DNA from: Streptomyces sp. PKU-EA00015
GTDB taxonomy: Bacteria > Actinomycetota > Actinomycetes > Streptomycetales > Streptomycetaceae
Direction of reading: 5' to 3'
DNA: 64,000 bases
NCBI RefSeq assembly: GCF_013387495.1
Contig: NZ_JABZEE010000050.1
Span: 60,435 to 124,434, forward strand
This document shows positions 8,297 to 16,354 of the stretch, in pieces (within the stretch, counting starts at the first letter, position 1; every line of letters starts with the position of its first letter). The notes under the pieces were generated by a model, which was not told the DNA's origin, made no database searches, and worked only from the letters and a program-made list of their open reading frames with translations. The position numbers were made by a program, and so were the translations under genes.

Positions 8297-9280
8297 TCAC
8301 TTCGTGCCGAGAGCCTTCTGCAGCGCGGCGAGGTTGGAGCGCATGACCTCCATGTAGTCATCGCCCTTTGACCTGTCGGTGATTCCCTCCAGCGGGTCGA
8401 GGACGTCCGTCCTCAGGCCGGCGTCGTCCGCGAGCGTCTTCGCCGTCCTGTCGCTCGCGAGGGTCTCGAAGAAGACCGTGGTGACCTTCTCCTCCTTCGC
8501 GATCGTCTGCAGTTCCTTGATCCGCGCCGGACTGGGCTCGGACTCCGGGTCCATGCCCGCGATGCCCTCCTGGTCGAGGCCGTAGCGCTCGGCGAGGTAG
8601 TCGAAGGCGGAGTGCGTGGTGATGAACGTCTTCGTGGACGAGTTCTTCAGGCCCTGCTCGAAGTCGGTGTTCAGGCCGTTCAGCTTCGAGACCAGCGCGT
8701 CGGCGTTCTTCGTGTAGTCGGCGGCGTGGTCCGGATCGGCCTTGCCGAGCGCCTTGCCGACGCCCTCGGCGACCTCGGCGTACTTCACCGGGTCCAGCCA
8801 GATGTGCGGGTCGGCGCCGGCCTCGCTCTCGCCCTCGTGGCCGTGCTCGTCCTCGTGGGCGGGCTCTTCGTGGCCGCTCTCCTCGTGCCCGTCCCCGGTG
8901 CCGTGGTTCTCCAGCTCGGTCAGCGTGGCGGCGTCGACCTTGTGCTCCACACCGGACTCGGCGATCGCGTCGTCGACGGCGGGCTGGATGCCCTTGAGGT
9001 AGAGGATCAGGCCGGAGTCGTTCAGCTCGGCGGTCTGGCGGGGCTTGAGCTCGAGGTCGTGCGGCTCGACGCCCGGCTTGGTGAGCGTGGTGACGGAGAC
9101 GTTGGCGCCACCTATCTGCTCGGCGAGATACTGCATCGGATAGAAAGACGCCACGACCTTCAGCTTGCCGTCGCTGTCGCCCTCGGCAGCGTCGGAGGAG
9201 GAGCATGCGGAGACGGCCAGGAGGCCGAGCGTGACGGCTCCGGCGACGGCGGTGGTGGGTATGAGGCGTCGTACGTTCAT
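8297..9280 (-). CDS. znuA: Zinc-binding lipoprotein ZnuA
   Basis: A 327-residue solute-binding protein of the ZnuA/TroA cluster. A lipoprotein signal peptide ends in LAVSAC (lipid Cys at residue 26). The domain carries the metal-binding histidines (VEPHDLELKPRQ, ITTHSAFDYLAERYG) and a long His/Glu/Asp-rich loop around 125-155 (EESGHEEPAHEDEHGHEGE), typical of zinc-specific members. It opens the znu-zur operon. Alternative starts 9289 and 9298 exist, and a Zur box overlaps the start region. Confidence 0.93.
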   Translation of the reverse strand: MNVRRLIPTTAVAGAVTLGLLAVSACSSSDAAEGDSDGKLKVVASFYPMQYLAEQIGGANVSVTTLTKPGVEPHDLELKPRQTAELNDSGLILYLKGIQPAVDDAIAESGVEHKVDAATLTELENHGTGDGHEESGHEEPAHEDEHGHEGESEAGADPHIWLDPVKYAEVAEGVGKALGKADPDHAADYTKNADALVSKLNGLNTDFEQGLKNSSTKTFITTHSAFDYLAERYGLDQEGIAGMDPESEPSPARIKELQTIAKEEKVTTVFFETLASDRTAKTLADDAGLRTDVLDPLEGITDRSKGDDYMEVMRSNLAALQKALGTK

Positions 9281-9316
9281 GACAGTCATTTTCAACAAAA
9301 ACGGAAACGATTGTCA
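9280..9316 (-). promoter_or_regulatory. Two Zur boxes in front of znuA
   Basis: On the gene strand, TGAAAATGACTGTCA (9294-9280) matches the published Streptomyces Zur box (TGAAAATGATTTTCA) at 13 of 15 positions. A second, TGACAATCGTTTCCG (9316-9302), matches less well. The first overlaps the chosen znuA start codon, consistent with zinc-dependent repression by the Zur encoded in this operon. Confidence 0.8.
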
Positions 9317-9424
9317 ATAAACCTTGTGGCCTGGCCATTCACCGGACCGATTTGATCCGGGGGGTGCGGCCGCCGGTAACCTGAAGCATTCTCCGTTCGT
9401 CGTCGTCGTAATGAAGAGAGCACC

Positions 9425-10804
9425 GTGGCCGCCGACAAGATCGACACCATCGTCAGCCTGAGCAAGCGCCGTGGCTTCGTCTACCCGTGCAGCGAGATCT
9501 ACGGCGGCCAGAAGGCCGCCTGGGACTACGGACCGCTGGGTGTCGAGCTCAAGGAGAACATCAAGCGCCAGTGGTGGCGCTACATGGTCACCTCCCGCGA
9601 GGACGTCGTCGGTATCGACTCGTCGGTCATCCTGGCCACCGAGGTGTGGGAGGCCTCCGGTCACGTCGCCACCTTCACCGACCCGCTCACCGAGTGCACC
9701 TCCTGCCACAAGCGCTACCGCGCCGACCACCTGGAGGAGGCCTTCGAGGCGAAGCACGGCCGCCTCCCGGAGAGCCTCGCCGAGGTCAACTGCCCCAACT
9801 GCGGCAACAAGGGCCAGTTCACCGAGCCCAAGCAGTTCTCCGGCCTGCTCTCCACCCACCTCGGTCCCACGCAGGACTCCGGCTCCATCGCCTACCTGCG
9901 CCCCGAGACCGCCCAGGGCATCTTCACCAACTTCGCCCAGGTCCAGCAGACCTCGCGCAAGAAGCCCCCGTTCGGCATCGCGCAGATGGGCAAGTCCTTC
10001 CGGAACGAGATCACGCCGGGCAACTTCATCTTCCGCACCCGCGAGTTCGAGCAGATGGAGATGGAGTTCTTCGTCAAGCCGGGCGAGGACGAGCAGTGGC
10101 ACGAGTACTGGATGGAGCAGCGCTGGAACTGGTACACCGGCCTCGGCCTGCGTGAGGAGAACATGCGCTGGTTCGAGCACCCGGCCGAGAAGCTCTCCCA
10201 CTACTCCAAGCGCACCGCCGACATCGAGTACCGCTTCCAGTTCGGCGGCAACGAGTGGGGCGAGCTCGAGGGTGTCGCCAACCGCACCGACTACGACCTC
10301 TCCGCGCACTCCAAGGCGTCCGGCACCGACCTGTCGTACTTCGACCAGGAGGCCGGCGAGCGCTGGACCCCGTACGTCATCGAGCCCGCGGCCGGTGTCG
10401 GCCGCACGATGCTCGCCTTCCTCCTCGACGCCTACAACGAGGACGAGGCCCCCAACGCCAAGGGCGTCATGGAGAAGCGCACGGTCATGCGCCTCGACCC
10501 GCGCATCGCGCCCGTCAAGGTCGCCGTGCTCCCGCTGAGCCGCAACCCGCAGCTGTCGCCGAAGGCCAAGGGCCTCGCCGCCGACCTCCGGCAGAACTGG
10601 AACATCGAGTTCGACGACGCCGGCGCCATCGGCCGCCGCTACCGCCGCCAGGACGAGATCGGCACCCCGTTCTGCGTCACGGTCGACTTCGACACCCTCG
10701 ACGACAACGCGGTCACGGTCCGCGAGCGCGACACCATGAAGCAGGAGCGCGTCTCCCTGGACCAGATCCAGGGCTACCTGGGCAGCCGCCTGCTCGGCTG
10801 CTGA
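9425..10804 (+). CDS. glyS: Glycyl-tRNA synthetase, class II dimeric type
   Basis: A 459-residue class II aminoacyl-tRNA synthetase charging tRNA-Gly, of the bacterial/eukaryotic alpha2 kind (not the alpha2beta2 form). It shows motif 1 (YPCSEIYGGQKAAWDYGPLG), a zinc-like insert (CTSCHKRYRAD, CPNCGNKG), motif 2 (GKSFRNEITPGNFIFRTREFEQ) and motif 3 (AGVGRTMLAFLLDAY), plus the C-terminal anticodon-binding domain. GTG start at 9425. It is divergent from znuA across a 144-base promoter region. Confidence 0.96.
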   Translation: MAADKIDTIVSLSKRRGFVYPCSEIYGGQKAAWDYGPLGVELKENIKRQWWRYMVTSREDVVGIDSSVILATEVWEASGHVATFTDPLTECTSCHKRYRADHLEEAFEAKHGRLPESLAEVNCPNCGNKGQFTEPKQFSGLLSTHLGPTQDSGSIAYLRPETAQGIFTNFAQVQQTSRKKPPFGIAQMGKSFRNEITPGNFIFRTREFEQMEMEFFVKPGEDEQWHEYWMEQRWNWYTGLGLREENMRWFEHPAEKLSHYSKRTADIEYRFQFGGNEWGELEGVANRTDYDLSAHSKASGTDLSYFDQEAGERWTPYVIEPAAGVGRTMLAFLLDAYNEDEAPNAKGVMEKRTVMRLDPRIAPVKVAVLPLSRNPQLSPKAKGLAADLRQNWNIEFDDAGAIGRRYRRQDEIGTPFCVTVDFDTLDDNAVTVRERDTMKQERVSLDQIQGYLGSRLLGC

Positions 10805-10827
10805 CGTTCGTCCGACGTTCGTCACGA

Positions 10828-10859
10828 AGCCCCCGGTTCCGGGTACGGAACCGGGGGCT
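10828..10859. terminator. Terminator after glyS
   Basis: A perfect 14-bp GC-rich stem (10828-10841 with 10846-10859) with a GGTA loop, 24 bases after the glyS stop codon. Confidence 0.8.
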
Positions 10860-10878
10860 CGCGTGCACACTGGGGCCC

Positions 10879-11085
10879 ATGGTGTCGATGACCACCAGCA
10901 AGGTCAGCAGATGGGACGGGCACGGCAGGGAACACGTCGTGCGCGTCCGACGGTCCGGTGTGCAGCGGCAGTTGCGCTGCGACACCTGTGGGTGGCGCAG
11001 GAGCGCCCAGTTTCTTCCCTGGCTGAAGGCGGAGGAGCATCTGGTCCAGCAGCACCAGGCGACGGTCGACCCGACGGCCTCCTAG
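10879..11085 (+). CDS. Small hypothetical protein with a CxxC motif
   Basis: A 68-residue, basic protein starting MVSMTTSKVSRWDGHGREHVV. It holds CDTCGWRRSAQFLPWLKAEEH, a CxxCGW half zinc-ribbon followed by a helix with two histidines (EEH, QQHQ), so one metal could be bound by C2H2-like ligands. ATG 10888 is an alternative start. It lies after the glyS terminator and converges on the TetR gene. Function unknown. Confidence 0.65.
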   Translation: MVSMTTSKVSRWDGHGREHVVRVRRSGVQRQLRCDTCGWRRSAQFLPWLKAEEHLVQQHQATVDPTAS

Positions 11086-11094
11086 CGGACGCCC

Positions 11095-11679
11095 TCAGGC
11101 GCGCAGGCCGCGCAGCAGGAGGCCCACCACGGCGTCGAACTCGGCGTCGACGGTGGGCTTTCGCCACTCCGGCGCGTACGCCGGGTCGTGGAAGCGGGTC
11201 GTCGCGTCGAACAGCGCGCGGGCGGTGGCCGCCGGGTCGTCGGCGGTGAAGTCCCCGGTGCGGACGCCCTCTTCGACGATCTGCCGCAGCTGGCCGATCA
11301 GGACCTCCAGATGCCGGTCCACCACGCCGCTGTTCTCGTCGATCAGCACGCCGTACGTGGCGAACAGCTCGGGGTCGTCGCCCGCCTTGTGGCGCTTGGC
11401 CTCGAAGAGCGCGGAGAGCCAGTCGGCGACTTTCTGAGGGGCGGTGCGCTCCCTCGCCTCGGTGAGCGCTGCGAGAGCGACCTCGGCACGGGCCAGCCAG
11501 CGGTCGGTCACCGCCTCGCGCAGCGCCGCCTTGGTGCGGAAGTGGCGGTAGACGCTGCCGTGGGAGACCCCGAGCGCCCGCGCGACGTCGACGACCGTGG
11601 CCTTGGCCGGGCCGTAGCGTCGCAGCACCTCCTCGGTGGCTTCGAGGATGCGCTCGGCGGTCAGGGTCTCGGTGGGCAT
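11095..11679 (-). CDS. TetR-family transcriptional regulator
   Basis: A 194-residue repressor. The HTH is in the first 60 residues (ATVVDVARALGVSHGSVYRHFRTKAALREAVTDRW) and a ligand-binding helical domain follows. It is 30 bases downstream of the aldo/keto reductase gene on the same strand. A 22-bp palindrome in front of that reductase is its likely operator, implying an autoregulated reductase-regulator operon. Confidence 0.88.
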   Translation of the reverse strand: MPTETLTAERILEATEEVLRRYGPAKATVVDVARALGVSHGSVYRHFRTKAALREAVTDRWLARAEVALAALTEARERTAPQKVADWLSALFEAKRHKAGDDPELFATYGVLIDENSGVVDRHLEVLIGQLRQIVEEGVRTGDFTADDPAATARALFDATTRFHDPAYAPEWRKPTVDAEFDAVVGLLLRGLRA

Positions 11680-11709
11680 GGTGTGACAGTACCCGGCGTG
11701 GCGGCGGGG

Positions 11710-12729
11710 TCAGCGCTCGCTGTCCAGGTGGGCCATCTGGGCCGCGGGGTAGCGCTCGCCGGCCGCGGCACCGGCCGGAACCGCCTGCTCGACGGCCGCC
11801 AGCTCGTCGGCCGACAGCTCCACGTCCAGCGCACCCAGCGCCTCGGCCAGGCGCGTACGGGTACGGGCGCCGATCAGCGGCACGACGTCCTCGCCGCGCG
11901 AGAGCACCCAGGCGATCGCCGTCTGCGCCACGCTCACACCCTTGTCGTCGGCCACCTTGCGCAGCTGCTCCACCAGGTCCAGGTTCCGCTGGAGGTTGTC
12001 GCCCTGGAAACGGGGGCTCATCCCGCGGAAGTCGCCGGGGGCGAAGGAGTGGTCACGGGTGAAGTGGCCGCTGATCAGCCCGCGCGAGAGCACGCCGTAC
12101 GCCGTGACGCCGATGCCCAGGTCACGGAGGGTCGGCAGGATCTCCTCCTCGATGCCGCGCGAGATCAGGGAGTACTCGATCTGGAGGTCGGCGATCGGGG
12201 CGACGGAGGCGGCCCGGCGGATGGTCTCCGCCCCGACCTCCGACAGTCCGATGTGGCGGACGTGGCCGGCCTCGACCAGCTCGGCGATGGCGCCGACGGT
12301 CTCCTCGATCGGCACGTCCGGGTCCACGCGGGCGATCCGGTAGATGTCGATGTGGTCGGCGCCGAGGCGCTGGAGGCTGTACGCGGCGAAGTTCCTGACC
12401 GCGGCGGGCCGGCCGTCGTAGCCGCTGAAGCCGCCCTCGACGGTGCGCAGCGCGCCGAACTTGACGCTGATCAGGGCCTGTTCCCGCGCGGACGCGCCCG
12501 CGCTGCGCAGGGCCTCGTTGATCAGCAGCTCGTTGTGGCCCATGCCGTAGAAGTCGCCCGTGTCGAGGAGCGTGACGCCCGCGTCGAGGGCGGCGTGGAT
12601 CGTCGCGATCGACTCGGCGCGGTCGGTCTCGCCGTAGAGGGCGGACATGCCCATGCAGCCGAGGCCCAGCGGGAAGACGCGCGGGCCGGTGCTGCCGAGG
12701 GGACGGAGGGCGTGCGGGACGGAGGTCAT
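11710..12729 (-). CDS. Aldo/keto reductase
   Basis: A 339-residue NADPH-dependent oxidoreductase of the AKR superfamily (TIM barrel) reducing aldehydes or ketones. The tetrad residues are visible: Asp and Tyr in DTGDFYGMGHNE, Lys in ISVKFGAL, and HIDIYRIARVDP replacing the usual active-site His strand. The N-terminal PLGLGCMGMSALYG motif places it with the YakC/AKR13-like group. The ATG at 12729 has GGGAG upstream, so the 24-residue longer frame is not used. It forms an operon with the downstream TetR gene. Confidence 0.9.
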   Translation of the reverse strand: MTSVPHALRPLGSTGPRVFPLGLGCMGMSALYGETDRAESIATIHAALDAGVTLLDTGDFYGMGHNELLINEALRSAGASAREQALISVKFGALRTVEGGFSGYDGRPAAVRNFAAYSLQRLGADHIDIYRIARVDPDVPIEETVGAIAELVEAGHVRHIGLSEVGAETIRRAASVAPIADLQIEYSLISRGIEEEILPTLRDLGIGVTAYGVLSRGLISGHFTRDHSFAPGDFRGMSPRFQGDNLQRNLDLVEQLRKVADDKGVSVAQTAIAWVLSRGEDVVPLIGARTRTRLAEALGALDVELSADELAAVEQAVPAGAAAGERYPAAQMAHLDSER

Positions 12730-12778
12730 GAGGGCTCCCGTTCGTCGGATCTCGTGCTGACGACTATGACGTGACTGC

Positions 12779-12800
12779 TGACAGATTTCAATATCTGTCA
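12779..12800. promoter_or_regulatory. 22-bp palindromic operator of the reductase-TetR operon
   Basis: A perfect inverted repeat TGACAGAT-N6-ATCTGTCA lies 50-71 bases upstream of the reductase start. Arm length and spacing suit a TetR dimer. TetR control by the adjacent gene is inference. Confidence 0.65.
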
Positions 12801-12860
12801 TTCTCTGGGTGGGCGGAAAATCGGGTGCTCCGGAGCCGGCCGCGCGCTACCGTCCGTGCC

Positions 12861-12890
12861 ATGTCTTCGTTCTTCCAGATCTACGAGTGA
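12861..12890 (+). other. Nine-codon open frame upstream of the DUF6243-like gene
   Basis: ATG 12861 to TGA 12888-12890 would encode MSSFFQIYE. No ribosome site is visible, so it would be a leaderless or weakly translated upstream ORF. A G/C-rich hairpin-forming stretch (GGCGGC...GGCCGCC, about 12893-12915) follows, and the next gene starts 72 bases later. Translation is unproven. Confidence 0.25.
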
Positions 12891-12962
12891 GACGGCGGCG
12901 GCCTGGCCGCCCCCGGAATCCGAGTCACCTCTCACCCTTCTCACCCCCGATGGGAGAACCCC

Positions 12963-13157
12963 ATGGCCAAGAGCCGCAACAACCTGCTCGGCGTGGGCGG
13001 ACAGCGCAAGAGGCTGTCCCGCGCCGACCAGCACGGAAACGGGCCCGCGCGCAGCGCGGACCGCAAGGCGGCCGCCGACCAGAAGCAGGAGCTGCTGCGC
13101 AAGATGCGCGAGCGCGCTCAGGGCGGCCAGGAGCAGCCGCAGGAGGACGCGTCCTGA
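12963..13157 (+). CDS. Small basic protein, DUF6243-like
   Basis: A 64-residue protein starting MAKSRNNLLGVGGQRKRLSR, followed by a charged coiled-coil-like tail with many Lys, Arg, Gln and Glu. The LLGVGGQR motif resembles the Streptomyces DUF6243 family, whose function is unknown. The ATG is preceded by GGGAG. A strong terminator follows directly. Confidence 0.75.
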   Translation: MAKSRNNLLGVGGQRKRLSRADQHGNGPARSADRKAAADQKQELLRKMRERAQGGQEQPQEDAS

Positions 13158-13167
13158 TCGCATGAAC

Positions 13168-13200
13168 AGGCCCGGGCCGCGCGCTGCGCGGTCCGGGCCT
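13168..13200. terminator. Terminator after the DUF6243-like gene
   Basis: A 15-bp stem (13168-13182 with 13186-13200) with one G-T wobble and a 3-base loop, 10 bases after the stop codon. Confidence 0.8.
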
Positions 13201-13323
13201 TCGCGTGTCCGGTCTCAGGCCACCGAGCGCGGCAGGCGCAGGCTGAGCGCGCCGTCGGCACGACGACGCCGAGCTGCGCCCGCGGCATGACCTACGGCCG
13301 CCTGCTCCGCGACCCGGGGCGGG

Positions 13324-14745
13324 TCACCGGTGGGCGCGGGCGTCCTCCTCGGTGGGAGGCGCGAGGAGCCGGGCCGTGCGGCGAGCGGACTCCTGCGCGC
13401 GACGGCCGCTGGTGAGCGCGCCGACGACCAGCACGCACAGGCCGCAGCCCGCGATGATCCACCAGGCGGGCCGGCTCGCGGCGACGAAGCCCTCGCTGGG
13501 CGCCGTGGCGGGGACTCCGGCGGCGAGTACGGCGCCGATGACGGCGACGCCGAGCGTCTGGCCGATCTGGCGGCTGGTGGAGGCGACGGCGGCGGCGACT
13601 CCGGCCTGGGCGCGGGGCATGCCGGCGACGGCGGTGTCGGTGATCGGCGTGTTGACCATGCCGAAGCCGAGGCCGAACAGCATGAAGCCGGTGAACAGCA
13701 GCACCTGCGAGGTCTCGGCCTCGAACGCGGCGAACAGGATTCCGCTCGCGGCCATGGTCGTGCCCGCGATCAGCAGCGGCAGGCGCGGGCCCCGGCTGCC
13801 GACGAGCCGGCCCGACAGGGGCGCGGACACGAGGGTGAGGCCCGCCATCGGCAGCATGTAGAGGCCGGCGTGCAGGGCGGAGTAGCCGCGCACGTCCTGC
13901 AGATAGAGGGTGTTGACGAAGAGGAAGCCGGCGAGCGCAGCGAACGCGCACACCGCTATGACGGTGGCCCCGCTGAACGGCGCGCTGCGGAAGAAGCGCA
14001 GGTCGATGAGGGGCTCGCGGCACCTCGGCTCGTAGAGGAGGAGGCCGGCCAGGGCCGCGGCCGAGAGCGCGGCGAAGGCCGGATCGGTCTCGATGATCGC
14101 GTACGTGAGCGAGCCGAGCAGCACGATCACGAGGAGCTGGCCGACGGGGTCGGCGCGGCGGGGCCGGGGGGCCCGGGACTCCGGGACGTAACGCCAGGTG
14201 AGCAGGAGGGCGGCGAGGCCGACGGGCAGATTGACCCAGAAGATGGACCGCCAGCCCACGGTGTCGACGAGCACGCCGCCGACCAGCGGTCCCGCGGCCA
14301 TCGAGATGCCGACGACGCCGCCCCAGAGGCCGATGGCGCGGGCACGTTCGCGCGGGTCGGTGAAGGTGTTGGTGATGATCGACATGGCCACGGGGTTGAG
14401 CATCGAGCCGCCGACGGCCTGCACCATGCGGAACGCGACGAGCAGGTCGAGGCTGGGCGCCAGCGAGCAGAGCAGGGACCCGAGGGTGAACAGCACGAGC
14501 CCCGCCTTGAAGACCCGGCGGCGGCCGATGCGGTCGGCGGTGGAGCCGGCGAGCATCAGCAGAGAGGCGAGGACGAGGGTGTAGGCGTCGATCGTCCACT
14601 GCATCCCCGCGACGGAGGCGCCCAGTTCGTCGCGCAGGGAGGGGAGGGCGACGTTCAGGACGGTGTTGTCGAGGCTGACGATCAGCAGGCTGGTGCAGCA
14701 GATCGCCAGGATCAGGATCCGGTGCCGACGGCCGATCTCGTCCAT
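13324..14745 (-). CDS. MFS drug exporter, DHA2 (14-TM) family
   Basis: A 473-residue integral membrane protein with about 14 hydrophobic segments. Motif A is visible (STADRIGRRRVFKAG, about 67-81), with the family motif SLDNTVLNVALPSL at 24-37. DHA2 carriers are proton antiporters that export drugs or metabolites. The N-terminus MDEIGRRHRILILAICCTSL is short and cytoplasmic. No regulator is adjacent and the divergent neighbour is dus. Substrate cannot be inferred. Confidence 0.88.
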   Translation of the reverse strand: MDEIGRRHRILILAICCTSLLIVSLDNTVLNVALPSLRDELGASVAGMQWTIDAYTLVLASLLMLAGSTADRIGRRRVFKAGLVLFTLGSLLCSLAPSLDLLVAFRMVQAVGGSMLNPVAMSIITNTFTDPRERARAIGLWGGVVGISMAAGPLVGGVLVDTVGWRSIFWVNLPVGLAALLLTWRYVPESRAPRPRRADPVGQLLVIVLLGSLTYAIIETDPAFAALSAAALAGLLLYEPRCREPLIDLRFFRSAPFSGATVIAVCAFAALAGFLFVNTLYLQDVRGYSALHAGLYMLPMAGLTLVSAPLSGRLVGSRGPRLPLLIAGTTMAASGILFAAFEAETSQVLLFTGFMLFGLGFGMVNTPITDTAVAGMPRAQAGVAAAVASTSRQIGQTLGVAVIGAVLAAGVPATAPSEGFVAASRPAWWIIAGCGLCVLVVGALTSGRRAQESARRTARLLAPPTEEDARAHR

Positions 14746-14798
14746 GGGCGCATAGTACGGCTAACTAAGGACCGCGCCGGTGAGCGACAATGGGGCCC

Positions 14799-15950
14799 AT
14801 GACCACGCTCGCCCCTGCTGCCGCCACGCTCCGGATCGGGCCGCACACCGTGCAGCCGCCTGTGGTGCTCGCTCCCATGGCCGGAATCACCAACGCCCCC
14901 TTCCGCACCCTCTGCCGCGAGTTCAGCGGGGGAAAGGGCCTGTTCGTGAGCGAGATGATCACGACGCGGGCGCTGGTCGAGCGCAACGAGAAGACGATGC
15001 AGCTCATCCACTTCGACGCGACCGAGACCCCGCGCTCGATCCAGCTGTACGGCGTGGACCCGGTCACCGTCGGCAAGGCCGTGCGCATGATCGTGGACGA
15101 GGACCTGGCCGACCACATCGACCTGAACTTCGGCTGCCCGGTCCCCAAGGTGACCCGCAAGGGCGGCGGCTCGGCCCTGCCGTACAAGCGGCCGCTGCTG
15201 CGGGCGATCCTCCACGAGGCCGTGACCAACGCGGGTGACCTGCCGGTCACGATGAAGATGCGCAAGGGCATCGACGACGACCACATCACGTATCTCGACG
15301 CGGGCCGTATCGCGGTCGACGAGGGTGTCACGGCGATCGCCCTGCACGGGCGCACGGCGGCGCAGCACTACGGCGGCACGGCCGACTGGGACGCGATCGC
15401 GCGTCTCAAGGAGCACGTCCCGGAGATCCCGGTGCTCGGCAACGGCGACATCTGGTCGGCGGACGACGCGCTGCGGATGGTGCGCGAGACCGGCTGCGAC
15501 GGGGTGGTCGTGGGGCGCGGCTGCCTCGGGCGGCCGTGGCTCTTCGGCGACCTGGTGGCGGCCTTCGAGGGGCGCACGGACGCCTACGCACGGCCGTCGC
15601 TGCGCGAGGTCGCGGACGTGATGCTGCGGCACGCGACGCTGCTGGGCGAGTGGATCGGCGACGAGTCGCGCGGGGTGATCGACTTCCGCAAGCACGTGGC
15701 GTGGTACCTCAAGGGTTTCTCGGTCGGTTCGCAGATGCGCAAGAAGCTGGCGGTCACGTCCTCCCTGGACGAGCTCGGCGCTCAATTGAGCGAGCTCGAT
15801 CTGGACCAGTCGTGGCCGTCGGGCGCGGACGGGCCCCGGGGCAGGGCGTCGGGCAACAACCGTGTGGTGCTGCCGGACGGCTGGCTGAAGGATCCGTACG
15901 ACTGCGCGGGGGTCACCGCCGATGCGGAACTGGACACTTCGGGCGGCTGA
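14799..15950 (+). CDS. dus: tRNA-dihydrouridine synthase (DusB type)
   Basis: A 383-residue FMN enzyme that reduces uridine to dihydrouridine in tRNA D-loops. The TIM-barrel start is LAPMAGITNAPFRTLCREF, the catalytic Cys is in DLNFGCPVPKVTRKGGGSAL, and the FMN/phosphate site is GNGDIWSADDALRM...GCDGVVVGRGCLGRPWLF (split). The ATG at 14799 is preferred over 14790 by family alignment, but no clear ribosome site separates them. It is divergent from the MFS gene. Confidence 0.93.
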   Translation: MTTLAPAAATLRIGPHTVQPPVVLAPMAGITNAPFRTLCREFSGGKGLFVSEMITTRALVERNEKTMQLIHFDATETPRSIQLYGVDPVTVGKAVRMIVDEDLADHIDLNFGCPVPKVTRKGGGSALPYKRPLLRAILHEAVTNAGDLPVTMKMRKGIDDDHITYLDAGRIAVDEGVTAIALHGRTAAQHYGGTADWDAIARLKEHVPEIPVLGNGDIWSADDALRMVRETGCDGVVVGRGCLGRPWLFGDLVAAFEGRTDAYARPSLREVADVMLRHATLLGEWIGDESRGVIDFRKHVAWYLKGFSVGSQMRKKLAVTSSLDELGAQLSELDLDQSWPSGADGPRGRASGNNRVVLPDGWLKDPYDCAGVTADAELDTSGG

Positions 15951-16354
15951 GCGCTCGTCGGCACCTCCCGTGCCGGTCCGGATGATGGAATTCCGTCAGG
16001 TTCCCGGGCGTGATCCTCGCCACCCCTGATAGGGGGTGCGCTCAGATGAGCGATATTCGGACGATTGCACCTTTCAAAGGGTGGCACTCAGTGCCACCCT
16101 TTTGGTCTTCGTCTCCTGGATCCTTCGCTCGCTCTCTGTCCATGGTGCCGCTCATGACTGTCACTCTTCGCGCTGATGCCTTCAGTACTTGAAGTTATGC
16201 GGCTGCATCTCCGGAGGCCGGGGGCACTTTCGATCTGCTGGCGGACGAGTGGTTAAGGCCGTATGACGCGCAAGTGGACGTACCGAGGTGCCTTCGATCT
16301 GGGTATGTTCCTCGCCGTCAGGGCAGCCACCGAGTCCTCGAGGAGTCGAGACCC
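15951..16354. other. Non-coding stretch between dus and ppdK
   Basis: 404 bases without a supported gene. After dus there is a weak hairpin (CGGCAC-N5-GTGCCG, about 15958-15974). The three-hairpin element at 16021-16103 occupies the middle. The rest (16104-16354) should hold the ppdK promoter and leader; the GAGGAG ribosome site lies just before the GTG at 16355. No other ORF shows coding character. Confidence 0.6.
16021..16103 (+). ncRNA. Candidate structured small RNA or 3'UTR element ending in an intrinsic terminator
   Basis: Three hairpins stand in series: CACCCC/GGGGTG (16021-16038), CGCTCA-GA-TGAGCG (16039-16052), and a 12-bp stem with a TCA loop (16076-16102) that ends in a T run (16100-16103), a true Rho-independent terminator that is rare in Streptomyces. 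The unpaired segment 16053-16075 separates hairpins two and three. It could be an independent sRNA or the processed dus 3'UTR; no clear promoter is visible. Confidence 0.45.

Noticed and set aside
13214..13290. Minus-strand tail ADGALSLRLPRSVA after the DUF6243 terminator
   Set aside because: Only about 17 residues look protein-like; no start or domain could be joined, so a gene relic could not be supported.
16240..16262. A tRNA-Ser/Leu-like D-arm string (CGAGTGGTTAAGGCC)
   Set aside because: No acceptor, anticodon or T-arm partner can be folded around it; it lies in the ppdK leader and is best seen as chance.
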